A DNA stretch of 64,000 nt from Micromonospora sp. RHAY321. Its GTDB lineage: Bacteria > Actinomycetota > Actinomycetes > Mycobacteriales > Micromonosporaceae. Where the stretch lies: the NCBI RefSeq assembly GCF_023896955.1, contig NZ_JAMHIW010000008.1, positions 1 to 64,000 on the forward strand, in the 5' to 3' direction. This document shows, piece by piece, positions 59,360 through 64,000 of this stretch. The notes beneath the pieces were generated by a model. That model was not told where the DNA came from and searched no databases. It was given only the letters and a program-made list of their open reading frames with translations. How positions within the stretch are numbered: position 1 is the stretch's first letter; every line of letters starts with the position of its first letter. Both the position numbers and the translations under genes were made by a program.

Positions 59360-59878
59360 TCAGACCGCGCCGGTGGCGCCGTCGGTCAACTCACGAAGGA
59401 TGTCGGCATGCCCGGCGTGGCGGGCGGTCTCCTCGATCAGGTGGACCAGAATCCAGCGCAACGACACTTCGCCGAGCTGCGGGTGTGGGACCACGTGGTC
59501 GAGGTCGAAGCGCGCGGCGACCGACCGGGACCGGGCGCACGCCCGCTCGTACGCCTCGACGAGCCCCTCGACGGTGTCGAGTTCGTCGACCGTGAAGCTC
59601 GCCACCGCGTCCTGCTCGGAGGTCAGGTACACGTCGCCGGGCTCCGGAGCCAGCAGGGTCGGGAACCAGTTCCGCTCGACCAGGGTCAGGTGCTTGACCA
59701 GCCCGGCGAGCGTGGTCGTCGAGGGCACCAGCCGGCGGGCGGCCTCGGCGTCGGACAGGCCGCGCAGCTTTCGCAGCACCACGGCACGGTGGAAGTCGAG
59801 GAACGAGTCCAGCACGGCACGCTCGTCGCCGGTGCGGGCGAGCACTGGGCCGAGTGTCGGATCGATGGTCTGCTCCAT
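59360..59878 (-). CDS. DinB-family (DUF664) protein
   Basis: A 172-residue four-helix DinB-like protein. Potential metal ligands are the histidine in GLVKHLTLVERNW (helix 2) and histidines in LVHLIEETARHAGHADILRE (helix 4), the usual triad for nickel or zinc. Members of the DUF664 branch are thiol- or mycothiol-dependent enzymes; mycothiol is expected in this organism. The ATG is preceded by TAGGGT (59890-59885) ending 6 nt upstream, giving a leaderless message. It is convergent with pfkB. Confidence 0.9.
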   Translation of the reverse strand: MEQTIDPTLGPVLARTGDERAVLDSFLDFHRAVVLRKLRGLSDAEAARRLVPSTTTLAGLVKHLTLVERNWFPTLLAPEPGDVYLTSEQDAVASFTVDELDTVEGLVEAYERACARSRSVAARFDLDHVVPHPQLGEVSLRWILVHLIEETARHAGHADILRELTDGATGAV

Positions 59879-59960
59879 CCGCCGACCCTAGCCGCGTGTC
59901 GGGCGTCCCACTGCCCCGCTATCCGCTGCGGGGGGCGTGCGTGACGGGCAGGATGGGCGC

Positions 59961-60167
59961 ATGGCTTCATCCGTGCAGATCCTGCTCGTCGGCGGCGCCG
60001 CGGACGGGCAGAGCGTCACCGTCGAGCTGGACAGCAACGGCCGTCCACCGCTGACCCATCACCACCTCGGGTCCGGTGGGCTCGCCGAGGCGCAGATCTA
60101 CGAGTTGGAGTCCGCCCGCGAGGAGGACCGCGAGTGGCGCTACCGGTGGACCGGCCCGGCGGTGTGA
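59961..60167 (+). CDS. Small conserved-looking protein of unknown function
   Basis: A 68-residue protein, VQILLVGGAADGQSVTVELD followed by an acidic C-terminus (EDREWRYRWTGPAV). The start has a beta-strand/loop pattern seen in small phage or FHA-like strands, but no family is recognised. The ATG has CAGGAT (59949-59954) ending 6 nt upstream, which supports real expression. Its stop lies 8 bp from the stop of the convergent pyruvyltransferase gene. Confidence 0.7.
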   Translation: MASSVQILLVGGAADGQSVTVELDSNGRPPLTHHHLGSGGLAEAQIYELESAREEDREWRYRWTGPAV

Positions 60168-60175
60168 CCGCCTGC

Positions 60176-61318
60176 TCAGACCCGGGTGAGGGTGTGGCTG
60201 CGCAGGCTCTCCAGCACGCCGCGGGTGACCTCGGAGGTGCCCCTGGCCAGCTCGCAGACCTCGGCCACCCGTTGGGCGGTGGCCTCGGCGCGCTGCTCCC
60301 GCTCATCCCAGAGCCGGTCGACCTCGGCCAGTAGCGGTCCTTCGACCTCCCGCTCGACGCCGCGCAGCGCCGGCACGCCGAGCCGCTGCGCCAGGTCGAA
60401 GACCTTGCCGGCGTACGGCAGCGGCAGGAACGGTGTGCCGACCATCGCCGCGAAGATCAGGAAGTGCAGGCGCATGCCGACGGCCAGGTCGAAGTGGCGC
60501 ATCAACCCGAGCACCTGCTCCGGTGTGTAGGTGCCGTGCAGGATGCGCCCCCGTTCGGCGGCGACCATGTGCGACAGCACTCCGTGGGCGTGCCGGATGT
60601 CGTCGCGTTCCATCGGCACGAACAGCACGTACGCGTCGATCCGGTGCACCAGGAAGTCGCCGATCTGGGCCAGCAGCCGGTGGTAGCCGTCCACGTCGAG
60701 GCGTTCGGCGGCCCTCCCGGGCTCCCGCACGCTGATTCCGACCAGCCGATTGCCGGCCGGCACGCCCTCCTCGGCCAGCAGGTGGGGTGGAAAGTCCGCC
60801 GGCTGCAACAGGAAGGCCGGGTCGGCGGTGACCGTGATCGGGTTGAGCAGCCCGGCCTCCTCCAGCATCATCCGGGACTCCTGGTCACGAACGGTCACCT
60901 GGGCCGCGCTGGCGAGCGTCTCCCGGACCATGCCGGTGTCGACGGCATCGCTGAGCGGCCCGACCCCCACCGCGTACGTGATCAGGGGCAGGCCGCGCTC
61001 CTGGGCGACCCGGACCACGCGCAGGTAGCGGCGTGCCTCCCGGTCGTAGAGGATCCCGCCGCCGCCCAGGATGAGCAGGTCGAGCTGGGCGAGGACCAGG
61101 GCGGAGTCGGTACGGCTGACGCCCTCCCAGGGCACCGCCTCCACGTGGGGGTGGGCGGCCCGGGTGTGCTCCGGGTTGCGGGAGAAGACGATGATCCGGG
61201 CATTCGGCTCCTGTGTGCGCAGATCGGCGAGCAGGCCGGTGAGGATCGCCTCGTCGCCGAGGTTTCGGCCCCCGTACGAGCCGAGCACACCGATGGTCAG
61301 TCCGGCGCCGTGCGTCAT
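60176..61318 (-). CDS. Polysaccharide pyruvyl transferase family protein (CsaB-like)
   Basis: A 380-residue protein. The N-terminal IGVLGSYGGRNLGDEAILTG (residues about 9-28) and LDLLILGGGGILYDREARRYL are typical of the family that transfers pyruvate from phosphoenolpyruvate to cell-wall sugars, along with YAVGVGPLSD and the C-terminal AVGMRLHFLIFAAMVGTPFL, where conserved arginine and histidine sit. Such pyruvylation anchors S-layer or modifies exopolysaccharide. GGAGGAG lies 6 nt before the ATG. The neighbours do not include other polysaccharide genes, so the target polymer is unknown. Confidence 0.9.
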   Translation of the reverse strand: MTHGAGLTIGVLGSYGGRNLGDEAILTGLLADLRTQEPNARIIVFSRNPEHTRAAHPHVEAVPWEGVSRTDSALVLAQLDLLILGGGGILYDREARRYLRVVRVAQERGLPLITYAVGVGPLSDAVDTGMVRETLASAAQVTVRDQESRMMLEEAGLLNPITVTADPAFLLQPADFPPHLLAEEGVPAGNRLVGISVREPGRAAERLDVDGYHRLLAQIGDFLVHRIDAYVLFVPMERDDIRHAHGVLSHMVAAERGRILHGTYTPEQVLGLMRHFDLAVGMRLHFLIFAAMVGTPFLPLPYAGKVFDLAQRLGVPALRGVEREVEGPLLAEVDRLWDEREQRAEATAQRVAEVCELARGTSEVTRGVLESLRSHTLTRV

Positions 61319-61411
61319 CCGTCGCTCCTCCCCAGGTGCGGTTCGGGCCGGGTTCCCGCTGGGTGGGTGAACAGTCCTGCCGGGAGGACGCCTGACCGGC
61401 CTGCCGCCGGC

Positions 61412-61903
61412 TCAGTCCGCCGGGTCGAGCCGCTTGACCATCTGCTGGGCGGCGACCTCGAAGCCCAGGCTCCGGTAGAGCCCGATCGCCACGGTGTTCG
61501 TGCCGAAGACGTTCAGCCCCAGCTCGGGCACCCCCAGCTGGGCCAGTTCCGCCTCCATGAGCTGGATCATCCGACGTGCGTGCCCCCGTCCCCGGTGTGC
61601 CGGGTGCACCTCGATGTTGTGGATCCAGGCCCGAGAGCCCTTGTCGGCGGCGCCGGGCGTCCCGGGCAGGGTCACCCAGATCCAGCCGACCTCGGTGTCG
61701 TCGACCCGGGCCACCCGCAGCAGCGCTCCCTCGGTGGCGACGCCCGCCGGCAGCAGCTCCCGCAGTTGGCTCGCCGAGCGCTCCCGGGCCGCCTGCGGGG
61801 TCAGCCCCCGGTGCGCGGCCAGGTCCTCGGCGTACACCTCCTCCAGCGACTCCCGCAACGGAGCCAGCTCCTGCTCGCTCATCGGCGTCAACGTCAACTC
61901 CAC
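61412..61903 (-). CDS. GNAT-family N-acetyltransferase
   Basis: A 163-residue acetyltransferase: ASQLRELLPAGVATEGALLR, the acetyl-CoA loop in IHNIEVHPAHRGRGHARRMI (R-G-x-G-x-A type) near residues 98-117, and LGLNVFGTNTVAIGLYRSLG with FEVAAQQM at the end. The substrate is unknown. GTG 61903 was chosen because GGGGGA lies 6 nt upstream; the longer frame upstream is a shadow of the divergent gene. It is in the same direction as the pyruvyltransferase gene, 93 bp upstream. Confidence 0.87.
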   Translation of the reverse strand: MELTLTPMSEQELAPLRESLEEVYAEDLAAHRGLTPQAARERSASQLRELLPAGVATEGALLRVARVDDTEVGWIWVTLPGTPGAADKGSRAWIHNIEVHPAHRGRGHARRMIQLMEAELAQLGVPELGLNVFGTNTVAIGLYRSLGFEVAAQQMVKRLDPAD

Positions 61904-62030
61904 CGGGTTTCCCCCTTCAGCGTCGGTTCCAGCGGCCAGTGCAGCAGAGCCGACGGGGACGCGCCACCCGGATCCTCCCGCGCCGACAATTGGGTTGTCC
62001 GCCGCCGCGAGCGGGGCGCACCGTGGGCGG

Positions 62031-62966
62031 ATGGCGGAGCGGACGACGACCCGGATCGGCTGGACGGACCTGCCGGAGCGGGTCCGGGCCTCGGTGGAGG
62101 GCATCATCGGCGACCGGGTGGTGCAGGCGGTCTCCCAGCCGGGCGGATACTCGCCGGGCACCGCGGATCGGGTGCGCACCGCGACCGGGCGGCGGGCGTT
62201 CGTCAAGGCGGTCAGCCCCGCACAGAACCCGGACAGCCCGGTCATGCACCGCGCGGAGGCACGGACGGCCGCGGCGCTGCCGGCCTCGGCACCGACGCCG
62301 CGCCTGCTCGGCTGTCACGACGATGGCGAGTGGGTCGCGCTGGTCTTCACCGATGTGGACGGTCGGCACCCGGCCACGCCGTGGCGCGCCGACGAGCTGT
62401 CCCGCGTGCTGAGGGCCCTGGAGACGATGGCCGACGCGCTCACCCCGAGCCCGGTGGCGCACGTGCCGACCGCGGCAGAACGCCTGGCGTGGGACTTCGC
62501 CGGCTGGCACCGGATCGCCGCCGACCCGCCGGACCGGCTGGACCCCTGGGCGCGTGCGCACCTGGACCAACTGTGCGCCGCCGCCGACCGGGGCATCGCC
62601 GCGTTGACCGGTGACACGCTCTGCCACGTCGACGTACGGGCCGACAACCTGCTGCTCGACGCCGCCGGCACGGTCACCGTCGTCGACTGGCCGTGGGCCT
62701 GCCGTGGCCCGGCCTGGCTGGACACCGCGCTGCTGCTGGTCAACGTCCGGCTGCACGGCGGGCACGACACCGAGGCACTGCTGCGCCGGCTGCCGCTCAC
62801 CGCCGACGTCGACCCGGTCGCGCTCACCGGGATGTACGCCGGGATGGCCGGCTTCTTCGCCGACGGCGCCCGGCGTCCACCGCCGCTCGGCATCCCCACC
62901 GTCCGCGCATTCCAGCAGGCCCAGGCCGACGCCCTGCTCCCGTGGCTGGCCCAGCGCCTCGCCTGA
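62031..62966 (+). CDS. Aminoglycoside-phosphotransferase-like kinase
   Basis: A 311-residue protein of the APH/choline-kinase fold. The catalytic loop LCHVDVRADNLLLD holds His199, Asp201 and Asn206, and VVDWPWACRGPAWLDTALLL holds the second metal aspartate. The N-terminal lobe has SPGTADRVRTATGRRAFVKA with the ATP-binding lysine. The Asp-x-Arg-x-x-Asn loop (instead of HGD) is frequent in actinobacterial APH-like proteins, most of which are not antibiotic-resistance enzymes. ATG 62031 was chosen because CACCGT ends 6 nt upstream and no ribosome-binding site is nearby; the upstream frame shadows the GNAT gene. It is divergent from the GNAT gene. Confidence 0.88.
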   Translation: MAERTTTRIGWTDLPERVRASVEGIIGDRVVQAVSQPGGYSPGTADRVRTATGRRAFVKAVSPAQNPDSPVMHRAEARTAAALPASAPTPRLLGCHDDGEWVALVFTDVDGRHPATPWRADELSRVLRALETMADALTPSPVAHVPTAAERLAWDFAGWHRIAADPPDRLDPWARAHLDQLCAAADRGIAALTGDTLCHVDVRADNLLLDAAGTVTVVDWPWACRGPAWLDTALLLVNVRLHGGHDTEALLRRLPLTADVDPVALTGMYAGMAGFFADGARRPPPLGIPTVRAFQQAQADALLPWLAQRLA

Positions 62967-62995
62967 CCGTCGTCCGGGTTGGCGTGCCGAGCTGC

Positions 62996-63631
62996 CTACG
63001 GTGCCGCTGGCGTGGATTCCAGCCGCTGCGCCAGCTGCGTCAGGTCGTCGAGGCGCAGATCGCCGTCGAGCCCCTTCAGCGCCGCGGTCATCGCGCCGGC
63101 CGCGCGCCCCGCCTCCAGCCCCACCTCGGCGTCCTCGACGACCAGGCACCGCGCCGGGGACACGCCGAGCAGCGCGGCGGCCCGCAGGTAGCCCTGCGGA
63201 TCCGGCTTGCCGGCGCTGACGTCGTCCACCGTGACCAGCACCGGCGCGGCGATGCCGGCGGCGCCGAGTCGGGCCTCGGCCAGCCGGGCGTCGGCGCTGG
63301 TCACCACCGCCCAGGGCAACCCCGACCGGGCCAGTGCCGCCAGCACCTGGTGGGCACCGGGGGTGGCCGTCACGTCGGACAGGTCGTCGTACTGCAACGC
63401 CAACTGCCGCGCCGCCGCCACGGCGACCGTGGCATCGTCGAGCGTGGGCAGCAGTCGGCGAATGGTCTGATCGGCGGGTCTGCCGTGCGCGATCGCCAGC
63501 GCGGCCGCCGGCGCCACGGCGTACTCGGCCGCCCACCGTCGCCAGGCCCGCTCGACGGCGGCGTCGGAATCCACCAGGGTGCCATCCATGTCGAACAGCA
63601 CCGCGTCGATCTCTGCCAGCTCCACGATCAC
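62996..63631 (-). CDS. HAD-family phosphatase (beta-phosphoglucomutase-like)
   Basis: A 211-residue HAD hydrolase. Motif I AVLFDMDGTLVDSDAAVERA carries Asp14 (nucleophile) and Asp16; motif II is in GLPWAVVTSADARLAEARLG (Thr/Ser), motif III lysine in DDVSAGKPDPQGYLRAAALL, and motif IV in CLVVEDAEVGLEAGRAAGA. The domain order matches sugar-phosphate phosphatases and beta-phosphoglucomutase-like enzymes. The start is GTG at 63631 or at 63625, the latter with GGGGGG 7 nt upstream. The gene is convergent with the APH-like kinase, with 29 bp between. Confidence 0.92.
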   Translation of the reverse strand: MIVELAEIDAVLFDMDGTLVDSDAAVERAWRRWAAEYAVAPAAALAIAHGRPADQTIRRLLPTLDDATVAVAAARQLALQYDDLSDVTATPGAHQVLAALARSGLPWAVVTSADARLAEARLGAAGIAAPVLVTVDDVSAGKPDPQGYLRAAALLGVSPARCLVVEDAEVGLEAGRAAGAMTAALKGLDGDLRLDDLTQLAQRLESTPAAP

Positions 63632-63784
63632 GCCCCCCGAATACGCTCCGTCCCGAGGATAGATCCGGCCGCCGGGCAGGTGCCCGCCGCCGGGTGACCG
63701 ATGGCGGGAAACGGACCCGGCGGTGGGAGCGAGGGGTCCGATGGCCGCCAGACGCGCGATCGAACCGGCGACATGATCGTTTGC

Positions 63785-64000
63785 ATGATGACGACGACGA
63801 CACTTGACGGCAAGGTCGCCCTGGTCACCGGGGGCTCCCGGGGCATCGGGGCCGGTATCGCGCTGCGCCTGGCACAGGACGGTGCCGACGTGGCACTCAC
63901 CTACCGGCAGAACGCGGAGCAGGCCGCGACCGTGGCGAAACAGATCGAGGCGCTGGGCCGGAGGGCGTTGGTCCTCCAGGCCGACGGCGCCGACCCGGCC
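63785..64000 (+). CDS. Short-chain dehydrogenase/reductase, N-terminal part (3' end outside the window)
   Basis: The first 72 codons of an SDR enzyme: LDGKVALVTGGSRGIGAGIA holds the TGxxxGIG nucleotide-binding motif, and VALTYRQNAEQAATVAKQIE gives the NADP-type strand-helix. The catalytic Ser-Tyr-Lys would lie beyond the window edge. CATGAT (63772-63777) ends 7 nt before the ATG, so the message is probably leaderless. It is divergent from the HAD gene across 153 bp. Confidence 0.9.
   Translation, partial: MMTTTTLDGKVALVTGGSRGIGAGIALRLAQDGADVALTYRQNAEQAATVAKQIEALGRRALVLQADGADPA

Noticed and set aside
61319..62245. Extended minus-strand start for the GNAT gene beyond 61903
   Set aside because: The extension overlaps the divergent APH-like gene and lacks GNAT features; GGGGGA sits before GTG 61903.

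Overview
The window is a high-GC actinobacterial chromosome segment, most likely from the Micromonosporaceae (Micromonospora/Salinispora type). Base composition is well above 70% G+C over most of its length, and GTG starts and 1-11 bp gene overlaps are frequent. The content is mostly vertical: glnA-glnE-glnA2, nadE, panB, RNase HI/phosphatase, zinc-ribbon protein, Nif3-like protein and rnpB. The order glnA1, glnE, glnA2, panB, rnhA-phosphatase, zinc-ribbon protein, Nif3 matches what is known from Mycobacterium tuberculosis (Rv2220 to Rv2230c) and Streptomyces. It is interrupted here by many accessory genes.

Layout. 1-6.4 kb: 3' end of glutamine synthetase glnA, a PadR-membrane protein pair, and two tandem MptB-like mannosyltransferases divergent from a polytopic membrane protein. 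6.4-16.1 kb: glnE and a class I glutamine amidotransferase, LD-carboxypeptidase, a streptogramin-lyase-like propeller, a small exported protein, VOC and WYL proteins, DUF350 protein and glnA2. 16.3-26.1 kb: nadE, panB, a DUF222-HNH protein, an F420-NADP oxidoreductase, an RNB exoribonuclease, a Lys/Ala-rich histone H1-like protein, an M48 protease and a Nudix hydrolase. 26.1-33.2 kb is accessory: a second PadR-membrane pair, AraC-GyrI regulator, GNAT, a GrpB remnant, an epoxide hydrolase-thioredoxin-like pair and two genes of atypical composition. 33.2-33.6 kb: RNase P RNA on the minus strand. 33.7-38.4 kb: a TSUP permease, a divergent MFS/MarR pair with two operators, and a sodium:solute symporter with its DUF3311 partner. 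38.6-44.1 kb: a secreted M14 carboxypeptidase behind a cysteine-containing leader peptide, then the RNase H/zinc-ribbon/Nif3 operon. 44.2-46.9 kb: flavoprotein and XRE-TPR regulator divergent from a prim-pol-like protein across a 17-bp palindrome. 47.2-53.5 kb: a five-gene operon (DUF1800, DUF1501, ferric-reductase-like flavocytochrome, FMN-binding protein, ApbE). 54-64 kb: DUF3040, SNF2 helicase plus SWIM protein, PfkB kinase, DinB protein, pyruvyltransferase, GNAT, APH-like kinase, HAD phosphatase and the start of an SDR gene.

How the genes work together. GlnE adenylylates GlnA-type glutamine synthetase, whose 3' end is at the left edge. The ApbE/FMN-binding/ferric-reductase genes look like a flavin-based electron-transfer module exported with DUF1501/DUF1800 proteins. 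The MarR-MFS pair is probably an autoregulated efflux module. Many genes have a TANNNT-like -10 hexamer ending about 6-9 nt before the start codon, so leaderless transcription appears common. The most unusual regulatory feature is a leaderless 26-codon reading frame (41262-41182, minus) with a strong promoter in front of a secreted carboxypeptidase.

Limits: all calls come from reading the sequence and translations by eye. No database search, folding program or codon statistics was run.
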